Shown piece after piece: positions 52,991 to 61,347 of a stretch of 64,000 nucleotides of DNA. The translations under genes were made by a program, and so were the position numbers. Positions within the stretch are counted from its first letter, which is position 1, and the number at the start of each line of letters is the position of its first letter. The notes under the pieces were generated by a model. It was not told the DNA's origin, searched no databases, and saw only the letters and a program-made list of their open reading frames with translations. The stretch is from Nigerium massiliense (GTDB taxonomy: Bacteria; Actinomycetota; Actinomycetes; Propionibacteriales; Propionibacteriaceae). The DNA is taken from NCBI RefSeq assembly GCF_000826085.1, contig NZ_CCYM01000003.1, positions 1,263,741-1,327,740 of the forward strand, written 5' to 3'.

Positions 52991-52996
52991 TAGGCT
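52991..52996 (+). promoter_or_regulatory. -10 box of a probable leaderless mRNA (PH-domain operon)
   Basis: TAGGCT ends 7 nt before the ATG at 53004; no ribosome-binding site. Confidence 0.5.
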
Positions 52997-53003
52997 GACC
53001 GGC

Positions 53004-53501
53004 ATGTCCGACGTCGACCTGTTCACTCCACCTGGCGGCACCTGGCACCGGCTCTCGCCGAAGTACGCCACGGTCTGCCGCATCGGCGCGACGATCGGGT
53101 GCCTGGCCGTGTTCGTCCCGGTGGCGGTCGCCGGGTGGCTCATCTGGCGGCAGTGGTGGATCCCCGCGACGGTGGCCACCGTGGGCGCCGCGTGGTGGGC
53201 GTGGCGGTTCGTCCGCGCCGGGAAGTGGGTCGCGTCCTGGGGGTACGCCCAGCGCGACGCCGATCTGTGCGTCCGCCGCGGGCTCTGGTCGAAGGAGTTG
53301 CTGGTCGTCCCGTTCGGCCGCATGCAGATGGTGAAGGTCAACTCCGGACCGCTGTTGCGCGCGTTCGGCCTGGCCCGAGTTCAGTTGGTGACGGCCAGCG
53401 CGACGACGGACGCCGTCATCCCCGGCGTCCCGCGCGACGAGGCCGCCGAGCTGCGCGACCGGCTGATCGAGCTCTCCGATGCCAAGGGGGCCGGCGTATG
53501 A
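53004..53501 (+). CDS. PH-domain membrane protein (YdbS-like)
   Basis: 165 residues: two spans (~33-52 and 57-75) followed by a bacterial PH (bPH2/YdbS) domain with LCVRRGLWSKELLVVPFGRMQMV and GLARVQLVTASATTDAVIPG. The role of these proteins is unclear; in Bacillus the YdbS/YdbT pair affects tolerance to a bacteriocin. Its stop overlaps the next ATG (ATGA), so the two are coupled. Probably leaderless. Confidence 0.8.
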   Translation: MSDVDLFTPPGGTWHRLSPKYATVCRIGATIGCLAVFVPVAVAGWLIWRQWWIPATVATVGAAWWAWRFVRAGKWVASWGYAQRDADLCVRRGLWSKELLVVPFGRMQMVKVNSGPLLRAFGLARVQLVTASATTDAVIPGVPRDEAAELRDRLIELSDAKGAGV

Positions 53502-55303
53502 CGAACCCCAGTCGCGACATCGAGGAGCCCGGCGAGCCCGCCCGTCTCGAGCACTCCGGTTCCGAGCTTCCGAGCGACTCGCCTCCGCGGGACGGGAGCG
53601 ACGTCCCTGTCCCCTCGTCCCAACAAGACGACCGGTCGACCGTCGTGGTCGAGGAGCGCGCGCACCCGGCCAGCCCGCTCGTCCAGCTGTGGCTGCTCGT
53701 GGTGGCGGCGGCGTGGTTCATCCTGCAGGAGTTCGTGCAGGGCAACCGCTTCGACCAGATCCGAGACTTCCGCTTCGGCGAGGTGCCCTGGTTCGCCTGG
53801 GCCGTGATCGGCTTCGGGCTGATCTCGCTGGCCGCGGGATACTGGGGCTGGTGGACGACGAAGTTCGTCATCGACGACAAGGAACTGCGCATCGAGAACA
53901 CCGGCGCGTTCACCGAGAGCAAGCGCATCGCGTTCAACCGCATCCAGGGCGTCGACATCACCCAGCCGTTCGCCGCCCGCCTGCTCGGCCTCGCCCAGCT
54001 CACCATCGACGTCGGCGCCAGCGGCGACTCTGGCACGAAGCTGTCGTTCCTGACCCGCAAGCGCGCCGGGGAGATCCGCGAGCAGCTGCTCGCCCGGGCG
54101 CACGCCGCCCGCTCCGGGAACGCTCGCCCAGGGGCAGCACCGACGTCGGGCGTCACCGAGGGGCCCAGGCCAGACGGTGCCGTCACCGGCGGGTTCTCGC
54201 CGGCGCGGGCCGCGACCGACAATCTGGTGGGCACGGCGAGCCCGACCGCCGGAACCTGGCCGTCGCCCTCCCCCGGCGTGCAGGCGACGCCGCCGCTTCC
54301 GGCGTCCATTTTGGCGGAGCGACAGGCGGGACCCGAATCCGGGACCTCCGCCTGGGACGACCTCGGGCGCGACGACCGGGTGCTCGTCCGGCTCAACCCC
54401 GGGGAGCTGATCGTCGGCGCGCTGCTGTCGATCGAGCTGTGGGTGATGCTGCTGTTCTTGCTGGTGCCGGTGATCATCGGCATCGTCATCGACCAGCCGC
54501 TGGTCGCGGGCGGCGGCTTCATCCCGATGGTGCTCGCCGTATTCGGCTACTTCTCGAACCGGGTCGTCAAGCAGTTCAACTTCACCCTGGCCGACACCGC
54601 GTCCGGGCTGCGCATCACCCGCGGCCTGACCAGCCTCACCAGCCAGACCATCCCCGTCCACCGGGTGCAGTCGCTACGGATCAGCCAGCCGATCATGTGG
54701 CGGCTCCTCGGTCGGTTCAAGATCCACATGGTCGTGCTCGGCGCCGCAGATCTGAGCTCCGAGGACGGCGGCGCCAGCAGCTCGGTGCTGCTGCCCGTCG
54801 GGGACGCCCACCAGGTCGACATCGCCCTGCACGCGGTCTGGCCTGGGGTCGAGCTGGAGCGGCTGCAGTTCACCGGGCCGCCCGCACGCGCCCGCTGGCT
54901 CGACCCGCTCGCGCACAGCTGGATGGGCTACGCCGTCAACGACGAGGTGGTCGTCGTGCGCAACGGCTTCTTCACCCGCCACAGCGCGGTCATCCCGCAC
55001 GCGCGTATCCAGTCGACCCACCTGCATCAGGGGGTTCTGAGCCGTCGCCTGAACGTCGCCGGGGTGCAGCTCGCCACCACCGAGGCCCTCTCGCTCAGCA
55101 ACTTCATCGACCACTTGGACGGTCCCCTGGCCCGGCAATTGGTGTTCGACGAGATGGATCGCGCCCGGGACGCCCGCACCGCCGAGCTGTTCGAACCCAC
55201 GCCCTCGGCCGAGCTGTTCGACCCCAACCGCCCGGCTGAGCAGTTCGACCCCACCCGCTCGGAGGAGCTGGATGGATCGCGCCCGGGACGCCCGCCCGGC
55301 TGA
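53498..55303 (+). CDS. multi-domain PH membrane protein (YdbT-like) with repetitive, frameshifted tail
   Basis: 601 residues. After a disordered N-terminus come two spans and a first bPH2 domain (ELRIENTGAFTESKRIAFNR). A long Pro/Ala linker (~200-285) and two more spans (~305-355) lead to a second bPH2 domain (GLRITRGLTSLTSQTIPVHR) and a third (VVVRNGFFTRHSAVIPHARI). The tail has nine-residue repeats (AELFEPTPS, AELFDPNRP, AEQFDPTRS) and then goes out of frame in a 118-bp duplication; the alternate frame would end ...SQDSRRGREA at the TAA of the neighbouring inverted-repeat element. Coupled to the YdbS-like gene. Confidence 0.8.
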   Translation: MTNPSRDIEEPGEPARLEHSGSELPSDSPPRDGSDVPVPSSQQDDRSTVVVEERAHPASPLVQLWLLVVAAAWFILQEFVQGNRFDQIRDFRFGEVPWFAWAVIGFGLISLAAGYWGWWTTKFVIDDKELRIENTGAFTESKRIAFNRIQGVDITQPFAARLLGLAQLTIDVGASGDSGTKLSFLTRKRAGEIREQLLARAHAARSGNARPGAAPTSGVTEGPRPDGAVTGGFSPARAATDNLVGTASPTAGTWPSPSPGVQATPPLPASILAERQAGPESGTSAWDDLGRDDRVLVRLNPGELIVGALLSIELWVMLLFLLVPVIIGIVIDQPLVAGGGFIPMVLAVFGYFSNRVVKQFNFTLADTASGLRITRGLTSLTSQTIPVHRVQSLRISQPIMWRLLGRFKIHMVVLGAADLSSEDGGASSSVLLPVGDAHQVDIALHAVWPGVELERLQFTGPPARARWLDPLAHSWMGYAVNDEVVVVRNGFFTRHSAVIPHARIQSTHLHQGVLSRRLNVAGVQLATTEALSLSNFIDHLDGPLARQLVFDEMDRARDARTAELFEPTPSAELFDPNRPAEQFDPTRSEELDGSRPGRPPG

Positions 55304-55322
55304 GCTGTTCGAACCCACCCGC
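55154..55322 (+). repeat. 118-bp-period imperfect duplication with 27-bp sub-repeats
   Basis: A 24-bp segment starting ATGGATCGCGCCCGG (55154) recurs at 55272, and GAGCTGTTCGAACCCAC recurs at 55184 and 55302. Inside, 27-bp units start at 55184, 55211, 55238 and 55265. As 118 is not a multiple of three, the second copy is out of frame. Confidence 0.7.
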
Positions 55323-55359
55323 CCAGCCGAGTCGCAGGACTCGCGACGGGGACGCGAAG

Positions 55360-55478
55360 CATAACGGGATTATCCTGCCACTAGATTTTCGCCCTCTTTG
55401 AGCAAATCGCCCTGACAAGCATCGTTGCTTCAGGAGCCGGAGACGCCGTGAAACTAGTGGCAGGATAATCCCGTTATG
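55360..55478. mobile_element. 119-bp element with perfect 25-bp terminal inverted repeats (MITE-like)
   Basis: The left end 55360-55384 (CATAACGGGATTATCCTGCC...) is exactly complementary to the right end 55454-55478. The 69-bp interior is AT-richer and has a small AAGCA/TGCTT hairpin. TA dinucleotides flank ACGGGATT...AATCCCGT at both ends, as in TA-targeting elements. There is no coding capacity. A large regulatory hairpin is the alternative; only one copy is in the window. Confidence 0.6.
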
Positions 55479-55584
55479 AAATGGCCGTCAGGGGTTTGGG
55501 CGCAGCGAGAAACCCTGAAGGGCGGACAGAACCCCAGATGGCGGCGCTGGAGTCGGGCATCACCCCGGGATAGCGGCTTGCTGG

Positions 55585-55800
55585 GTGGGAATGACCCGGA
55601 TCCACCGCCCGGATTGTCGGGGCTTGCCCAGATCAGCCGCACCGAGGGTCGGGAATGATCCAGATCAGCGGTCCCGAGGGTCGGGACTTGCCCAGATCCG
55701 CCGCCCCGAGAGTTGGGAACGGCCCGGATCAACCGCCCCCGAGTCGGGATCGACCCAGAACAGCCCAAGGTCGGGACTGACCAGATCCGCCGCCCCGAGG
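55585..55800. repeat. seven degenerate ~32-bp tandem repeats
   Basis: Units begin near 55585, 55617, 55649, 55681, 55713, 55744 and 55771, with consensus like TCGGGACTTGCCCAGATC then AGCCGCCCCGAGGG. They are contiguous without spacers, and the period is not a multiple of three, so neither CRISPR nor a protein repeat. They fill the gap between the inverted-repeat element and the end of galE. Confidence 0.65.
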
Positions 55801-55893
55801 TTCGCGAGAACCCGCATAGCCGCGCTGACCGTCGGGCATGACCCCCCCTCAACGGCCCGCAGGTCGAGCACGCCAGGAAGACTGGGCAGCCGC

Positions 55894-56865
55894 TCAGCTC
55901 CGGTGGGCGATCCGCGCGGACCACGCGGAGCGAACCATCTGATCCACGTCCCAGCGCATGGTCCAGTCGAGGTCACGGGCAGCGAGATCACCGTTCGCGA
56001 CGATGCGGTCGGGGTCCCCGGCACGGCGGGGGCCGATGGTGGGGGTGAAGTCGTGGTCGGTGTTCGCGGCCATGGCGTCCATGATCTGCCGCACGCTGAG
56101 CCCCTCGCCCGACCCCAGGTTGTAGGCGGGCAGCAGGTCCCGCCCGTCCATGAGCGCCTTCGCGGCGGCGACGTGCGAGATCGCCAGGTCCCCGACGTGG
56201 ACGTAGTCGCGCACGCAGGTGCCGTCGGGGGTGTGGTAATCGTCGCCGTTGATGCGCGGGGTGCGGCCGTCGAGCAGCGCCTCGATCACGATCGGGAACA
56301 GGTTGTGCGGGCTGGAGTCGTACACCTCGTCGGTCGCCGACCCCACCACGTTGAAGTAGCGCAGGCACACGGCCCGCAGCGACGGCCGGGCGCGCACCTG
56401 GTCGGCGGCGAGCCACTCCCCGATGAGCTTGGTCTCGCCGTACGGCGACTCGGGGTGCAGTGGCTGGTCCTCGGTGACGAGGTCGACGTCCGGCGTCCCG
56501 TAGACGGACGCCGACGAGCTGAACACGTACCGCTCGACCCCGGCGCGGGCCATGGCCTCGAGCATCGAGACGGTGCCGGTGACGTTCTGGGTGTAGGTGT
56601 GCAGGGGACGCTCGACCGACACCCCGGCGTACTTGAAGCCGGCGATGTGCATGACGCCGTCACACCGGTGCTCGGTCAGGATCTGCTCGACGAGAGCGGT
56701 GTCGGTGATGTCACCCTCGACGAACGCGACGCCGTCGGGGATGAACTCGGCGTGCCCCGAGGAGAGATTGTCGATCACCACCGGCGTGATGCCTTCGTCC
56801 AGGAACGCCCGCACCACGTGCGCCCCGATGTAACCCGCACCGCCCGTCACCAACCACGTCGTCAT
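55894..56865 (-). CDS. galE: UDP-glucose 4-epimerase
   Basis: 323 residues from the ATG at 56865 (an ATG at 56895 lies upstream in frame but adds non-homologous residues). NAD loop VTGGAGYIGAHVV at the N-terminus, SSSASVYG strand, Tyr142/Lys146 in SPYGETK, CLRYFNVVG and CVRDYVHVGDLA. It interconverts UDP-glucose and UDP-galactose for glycan synthesis and galactose use. No ribosome-binding site; TACGCT lies 6 nt upstream, so it is probably leaderless, head-to-head with the similarly leaderless ppgK. Confidence 0.93.
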   Translation of the reverse strand: MTTWLVTGGAGYIGAHVVRAFLDEGITPVVIDNLSSGHAEFIPDGVAFVEGDITDTALVEQILTEHRCDGVMHIAGFKYAGVSVERPLHTYTQNVTGTVSMLEAMARAGVERYVFSSSASVYGTPDVDLVTEDQPLHPESPYGETKLIGEWLAADQVRARPSLRAVCLRYFNVVGSATDEVYDSSPHNLFPIVIEALLDGRTPRINGDDYHTPDGTCVRDYVHVGDLAISHVAAAKALMDGRDLLPAYNLGSGEGLSVRQIMDAMAANTDHDFTPTIGPRRAGDPDRIVANGDLAARDLDWTMRWDVDQMVRSAWSARIAHRS

Positions 56866-56871
56866 GGGACA

Positions 56872-56877
56872 AGCGTA
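56872..56877 (-). promoter_or_regulatory. -10 box of a probable leaderless mRNA (galE)
   Basis: On the reverse strand TACGCT ends 6 nt before the galE ATG at 56865. Confidence 0.45.
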
Positions 56878-56905
56878 AACCAGGGTCCGCACCATCCGGC
56901 GTCGC

Positions 56906-56911
56906 TAGGCT
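56906..56911 (+). promoter_or_regulatory. -10 box of a probable leaderless mRNA (ppgK)
   Basis: TAGGCT ends 6 nt before the ATG at 56918; the galE and ppgK -10 boxes are only 28 bp apart, so their promoters overlap. Confidence 0.5.
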
Positions 56912-56917
56912 GAGCCC

Positions 56918-57820
56918 ATGGCTCCACGACATGTGCTCGGCATCGACATCGGCGGCTCCGGCATCAAGGGCGCACCGGTCGACCTGACCAAGGGCGAGTT
57001 CGCCACCGAACGGTTGCGGATCGACACCCCGAAGAAGTCCACCCCCGCGAACGTCGCCAAGGTCGTCAAGGAGATCGTCGACCACTTCTCCGGCGAGATC
57101 GGCGACGGTCCGATCGGCATCACGATCCCCGCGATCGTCGCCCACGGCGTCACGCGCTCGGCGGCGAACATCGACAAGTCCTGGATCGACACCAAGGCCG
57201 AGGAGATCTTCGAGGACGTCCTGGGCCGCCCGATCCTCCTCGTCAACGACGCGGACGCCGCAGGCATCGCCGAGGCGCGCTACGGCGCGGCCAAGGACCA
57301 CCCCGGCCTCGTCATCATGACGACGCTCGGCACGGGCATCGGCAGCGCGATCATCAACCGAGGCGTCCTGGTGCCGAACAGCGAGCTCGGCCACCTCGAG
57401 ATCGACGGCAAGGACGCGGAGAAGCAGGCGGCGGCGTCCGTCAAGGAGAAGAAGGGGCTCTCCTACGACGAGTGGGTGCCGCTGCTGCAGCGCTACTACG
57501 AGACCGTCGAGTTCCTGTTCTCCCCCGACCTCTTCGTCGTCGGCGGCGGGGTCAGCAAGAAGGCGGAGAAGTTCCTGCCGAAGCTGAAGCTGAACACCCC
57601 GATCGTCGCCGCGCAGCTGTTGAACGCCGCCGGCATCGTCGGGGCCGCCTGGCTCGCCCAGGACCGCGCCGAGAACCCCGACCCGCTCGCCCACCTCGAC
57701 GTGAAGAAGGCGGCCAAGAAGCAGCCGGACGCAACCAAGATCCCGAAGAAGAAGGACGTCGCGGCCGGCACGCCCGTCACGGATATGAACAGCCCCGGCA
57801 AGGCCTCGAAGTCAAAGTAA
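56918..57820 (+). CDS. ppgK: polyphosphate glucokinase
   Basis: A 300-residue ROK-family enzyme that phosphorylates glucose with polyphosphate (often also ATP). The phosphate loop [17 protein letters not shown] is the PpgK form of the ROK motif; [27 protein letters not shown] and [11 protein letters not shown] follow. The last ~45 residues are a Lys-rich tail ([15 protein letters not shown]) beyond the catalytic core. Typical of actinobacteria. Divergent from galE with overlapping promoters, and followed by a hairpin. Confidence 0.92.
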   Translation: MAPRHVLGIDIGGSGIKGAPVDLTKGEFATERLRIDTPKKSTPANVAKVVKEIVDHFSGEIGDGPIGITIPAIVAHGVTRSAANIDKSWIDTKAEEIFEDVLGRPILLVNDADAAGIAEARYGAAKDHPGLVIMTTLGTGIGSAIINRGVLVPNSELGHLEIDGKDAEKQAAASVKEKKGLSYDEWVPLLQRYYETVEFLFSPDLFVVGGGVSKKAEKFLPKLKLNTPIVAAQLLNAAGIVGAAWLAQDRAENPDPLAHLDVKKAAKKQPDATKIPKKKDVAAGTPVTDMNSPGKASKSK

Positions 57821-57826
57821 CCTCGG

Positions 57827-57867
57827 CGAGGTGGGTGCCCGTCAATGCCGACGCGGCATCCACCTCG
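57827..57867. terminator. hairpin between ppgK and argS
   Basis: A 13-bp stem with one G-U pair (57827-57839 with 57855-57867) just after the ppgK stop, between convergent genes. Confidence 0.6.
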
Positions 57868-57948
57868 TGGCGCACGCCCGGCGAGTTGCCGCGGCGGTGT
57901 GAGGACGCCGCCGCCCGAGCCTGAGCGCAGCCGACGGCGCCTCGCGCC

Positions 57949-59586
57949 TCACATGCGTTCGGGAGCGACGATCCCCAGCAGGTCCAGCCCGGACGCCAGA
58001 ACCTTCTTCGTCGCCGCGCACAGCGCCAGCCGCGACGAGCGAACCTCGCCGTCGGACTTGAGCACCGGGCACTGCTCGTAGAACACGCTCATCGCGGTGG
58101 CCAGGTCGTAGAGGTACCCGCACAGCTTGTGCGGCTGCAGGTTCTCGCCCACCTCGGCGACGATCTCGCCGTAGCGCGACAGCAACAGCGCGAGCGTCTG
58201 CTCAGCCGGCTCGTCGAGGACGGTGACCTGCGGCGTCCACTCGATGCCCTGCTCCTCGGCGTTGCGCAGGATGCGGCTGGCGCGGGCGTGCGCGTACTGC
58301 AGGTAGGGCCCCGTATTGCCGGTGGTGGCGGTCATGCGCTCGACGTCGAACACGTAGTCCTTGTGCAGGGAGTTCGACAGGTCGGCGTACTTCACCGCGG
58401 CCATCGCCACCGGCCGGTCCGCGACCTCCTCGGCCGTATCCAGCAGCGACTGCAGCGTGACGGTGCCGCCCTCGCGGGTGCGCAGCATGTGACCGTCCTT
58501 GCCCAACACCGAGCCGAAGCCGACGTGTTCGGCGCGGACGCCGTCGGGCAGGTAGCCGGCCATGCGCGCGACGGCGAAGACCTGCTCGAAGTGGTAGGCC
58601 TGCGGCGATCCGACGACGTAGATGATGCGGTTCGCGCCGAGATCGCTCACGCGGTGCCGGATCGCGGCCAGGTCGGTCGTGGCGTACCCATAACCGCCGT
58701 CAGACTTCTGCACGATCAGCGGCGTCTCGAAGCCCTCGACGAAAACGCACAGGGCCCCCTTGTCGCGCACCGCGATGCCCCGGTCGACGAGGTCGGCCAC
58801 GACGAGTGGCAGGTCGTCGTTGTACGTCGACTCCCCGGCCAGGTCGTCGTCGGTGAGCCGGACGCCCAGCCGCTCGTAGGTCTCGTTGAAGCCCCGCTTC
58901 GACACCTCGATGAGCGCCTGCCAGATCTCGCGGGTCTGCGGATCTCCGGACTGCAGCGCGACCACCCGGTGGCGGGCGGCGTCGGCGAACCCTTCGTCGC
59001 TCTTGAAGTGCGCCTGCGCGCGCCGGTACAGGGCGACGGAGTCGTCGAGGGTCATCTGAGTGGCATCGGCGCCCTCGAACAAGATCTGCTCGACGAGCAT
59101 GCCGAACTGGGTTCCCCAGTCGCCGATGTGGTTCTGCGGCTTGACCCGGTTGCCCTGCGCGGTCAGCACCCGGTTGAAGCAGTCGCCGATGATCGTTGAG
59201 CGCAGGTTGCCCACGTGCATGGGCTTGGCCACGTTCGGGGCGGAATAGTCGATGACGATCTTGTCGGGCCGATCGGTGACGTCGATGCCCGTGTTCGGGT
59301 CGGCCAGCAGCTCGGTGGCGACGCGGGCCAGCACGTCCGCCTTGATGCGGAAGTTGATGAAACCCGGGCCCGCGACCTCCAGCGGCTCACACAGGTCGGA
59401 GACATCGATGCGATCGACGAGGTCCTGCGCGACCTCGCGCGGCGGGCGTCCCTCCTGCTTCGCCAGGCGCAGCGCCACGTTGGACTGGAAGTGGCCGAAC
59501 TGGGGCTTGGTGGCGGGCCGCATCTCGGGATCGATACCGGCGGCGTCCTGCACGCGTGCGGTCAGCAGGGAAGGGAGAGACAACAT
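57949..59586 (-). CDS. argS: arginyl-tRNA synthetase
   Basis: A 545-residue class I synthetase. The N-terminal tRNA-D-loop domain (FGHFQSNVALRLAK) is followed by the HIGH-type motif IDYSAPNVAKPMHVGNLRST and GDWGTQFG. KMSKS is degenerate, as usual in ArgS (GKDGHMLRTREG). The C-terminal DALR anticodon-binding domain has NTGPYLQYAHARASRIL. I chose the ATG at 59586 because GAAAGA lies 9 nt upstream; an ATG at 59595 is possible. Divergent from the aldo/keto reductase. Confidence 0.94.
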   Translation of the reverse strand: MLSLPSLLTARVQDAAGIDPEMRPATKPQFGHFQSNVALRLAKQEGRPPREVAQDLVDRIDVSDLCEPLEVAGPGFINFRIKADVLARVATELLADPNTGIDVTDRPDKIVIDYSAPNVAKPMHVGNLRSTIIGDCFNRVLTAQGNRVKPQNHIGDWGTQFGMLVEQILFEGADATQMTLDDSVALYRRAQAHFKSDEGFADAARHRVVALQSGDPQTREIWQALIEVSKRGFNETYERLGVRLTDDDLAGESTYNDDLPLVVADLVDRGIAVRDKGALCVFVEGFETPLIVQKSDGGYGYATTDLAAIRHRVSDLGANRIIYVVGSPQAYHFEQVFAVARMAGYLPDGVRAEHVGFGSVLGKDGHMLRTREGGTVTLQSLLDTAEEVADRPVAMAAVKYADLSNSLHKDYVFDVERMTATTGNTGPYLQYAHARASRILRNAEEQGIEWTPQVTVLDEPAEQTLALLLSRYGEIVAEVGENLQPHKLCGYLYDLATAMSVFYEQCPVLKSDGEVRSSRLALCAATKKVLASGLDLLGIVAPERM

Positions 59587-59683
59587 AGCGATCATTCTTT
59601 CACGTCCCCGAAAGGCACTAACGTTGCACCCACAGCCTTGAACACCCCGGCCCCGCGGCCACCGATCGACGGAGAGAGACATC

Positions 59684-60505
59684 ATGACTGCCGTGCCCGC
59701 CATCGCCCTGAACGACGGCCACACGATCCCCCAGCTGGGGCTCGGGGTATGGAGGATGACGCCTGAGGAATGCCGGGCGTCCGTCGCGCACGCCCTCGAG
59801 GTCGGCTACCGGCACATCGACACCGCGTCCTTCTACGAGAACGAGGAGGCGGTCGGCCAGGCCGTCGCATCCTCGGGCATCGCGCGCGACGAGATCTTCG
59901 TGACCACCAAGCTCGGCAACGACCGGCACACGGACGCCCCCGCCGCGCTGCGCGAGTCGCTCGACAAGCTGGGCCTCGACCGGGTCGACCTGTACCTGAT
60001 CCACTGGCCGGTGCCGAGCCGCCAGTCCTTCGTGCAGGCGTGGCAGTCGCTGATCGAGCTGCGCGACCAGGGCCTGGCCACCTCCATCGGCGTTTCGAAC
60101 TTCAACGAGGACCACCTGCTGCGCATCATCGAGGAGACCGGCGTCGCGCCGGCCGTCAACCAGATCGAGGCGCACCCGTCCTTCGCCCGGTTCGACCAGC
60201 TGCAGATCCACGCGACGCACCAGATCGTCACCGAGTCGTGGTCGCCGCTCGGGCGCGGCGAAGATCTGGACTCCGACATCGTGCACACCATCGCCGAGCG
60301 CACCGGCAAGACCCCGGCCCAGGTGGTGCTGCGCTGGCACATCCAGCGCGGTCTCGTCGTCATCCCGAAGTCGGTGACGCCGGCGCGCATCGACGAGAAC
60401 ATCGACATCTTCGACTTCGAGCTGACCGAAGCCGACATGCGCGCGATGCACGAGCTCGACAAGAAGAAGCGGATGGGCCCCGACCCCCGCGTCCACGGCG
60501 CCTGA
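59684..60505 (+). CDS. aldo/keto reductase
   Basis: 273 residues of the AKR5-like (2,5-diketo-gluconate reductase) group. Catalytic Asp/Tyr/Lys/His are in GYRHIDTASFYENEE, VTTKLGND and YLIHWPVP. NADPH-binding marks are SIGVSNFNEDHL, VNQIEAHP and VVIPKSVTPARIDENI. The natural substrate is unknown; reduction of reactive carbonyls is common for the group. GGAGAGAG precedes the ATG. Convergent with the SanA-like gene. Confidence 0.9.
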   Translation: MTAVPAIALNDGHTIPQLGLGVWRMTPEECRASVAHALEVGYRHIDTASFYENEEAVGQAVASSGIARDEIFVTTKLGNDRHTDAPAALRESLDKLGLDRVDLYLIHWPVPSRQSFVQAWQSLIELRDQGLATSIGVSNFNEDHLLRIIEETGVAPAVNQIEAHPSFARFDQLQIHATHQIVTESWSPLGRGEDLDSDIVHTIAERTGKTPAQVVLRWHIQRGLVVIPKSVTPARIDENIDIFDFELTEADMRAMHELDKKKRMGPDPRVHGA

Positions 60506-60537
60506 TCGACGGGGGTCGACCAGGACGACCGCGGCGG

Positions 60538-61197
60538 CTAGCGGGCCAGCGCCTCGCGGACGGCCGAGGACGGCGGCTCCAGCCGCGGGACACGCTGGCT
60601 CAGCAGGTCGAACGCCATCTTGACGTAGGCCGCGTACTCGCGGACCTCCCCGATGCGCCAGAAGCTGGAACCGCGCCGCACTGACGAATCCCCGACGCCC
60701 CAGGCGTCCACCCCGGCGGCCCGGCAGGTCGTGACCGCGCGGGGCAGGTGGTAGCTCTGGCTGACCAGCAGCGCGTCGGTGACGCCGAAGACACGCTTGG
60801 CGCGCACGCACGTGTCGTAGGTGTCGAGGCCGGCGACGTCCTCGACGATCTTGCCGGCGGGAACGCCCTCGCGCACCAGGTAGGCGCGCATCGCGGAGGT
60901 CTCCCGGTTGTGCTCGGGCGAATCGTCGCCCGAGACGATGAGCACCCTGGCCTTGCCGTCGCGGTAGAGCCGCGCCCCGACGTCGAGCCGGGCGCGCAGG
61001 TAGCGCGACGGCGTCCCGGAGGGGTAGACCTCCGCGCCGAGGATGATCGCGACGACGCGGGCAGGCGCCTGGTCCGCCTCGACGATGCGCCCCCGGGATC
61101 CTCCGAACGCGTAGGCGGCGGGGGCCCCGGCGGCCACGAGGCCCACGCCGGCCAGCACGGCCGCGGTGGTGAGCAGGCGTCGCGAAGTCTTCGTCAT
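60538..61197 (-). CDS. SanA/YdcF-family (DUF218) membrane-anchored protein
   Basis: 219 residues. An N-terminal membrane anchor or signal (~8-30) precedes a DUF218 fold: VVAIILGAEVYPSGTPSRYL, DGKARVLIVSGDDSPEHNRE, EDVAGLDTYDTCVRAKRVF and LLVSQSYHLPRAVTTCRAAG. SanA-like proteins affect envelope permeability, for instance vancomycin exclusion in E. coli at high temperature; the chemistry is unresolved. No ribosome-binding site at the spacing expected; TACCCT ends 6 nt before the ATG on this strand. Confidence 0.85.
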   Translation of the reverse strand: MTKTSRRLLTTAAVLAGVGLVAAGAPAAYAFGGSRGRIVEADQAPARVVAIILGAEVYPSGTPSRYLRARLDVGARLYRDGKARVLIVSGDDSPEHNRETSAMRAYLVREGVPAGKIVEDVAGLDTYDTCVRAKRVFGVTDALLVSQSYHLPRAVTTCRAAGVDAWGVGDSSVRRGSSFWRIGEVREYAAYVKMAFDLLSQRVPRLEPPSSAVREALAR

Positions 61198-61203
61198 GCC
61201 TTC

Positions 61204-61209
61204 AGGGTA
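61204..61209 (-). promoter_or_regulatory. -10 box of a probable leaderless mRNA (sanA-like)
   Basis: On the reverse strand TACCCT ends 6 nt before the ATG at 61197; GTTAAC lies 17 nt further upstream. Confidence 0.4.
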
Positions 61210-61347
61210 GAGCAGCGATTCAGCAAGTTAACTCCACGAAGCACTGGCGATCGTGGCGAAAAGCTCCAATACTGAGGCTCAGCATAAGCCGGGCGGCATT
61301 CGAGGTCGGCGTCGACCTCCCGCCCCGATCCCTCAAGGAGGACGAGC

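Noticed and set aside
55585..55800. CRISPR array (regular 32-bp repeats)
   Set aside because: The units touch each other with no unique spacers, they diverge from each other, and no cas gene is present.
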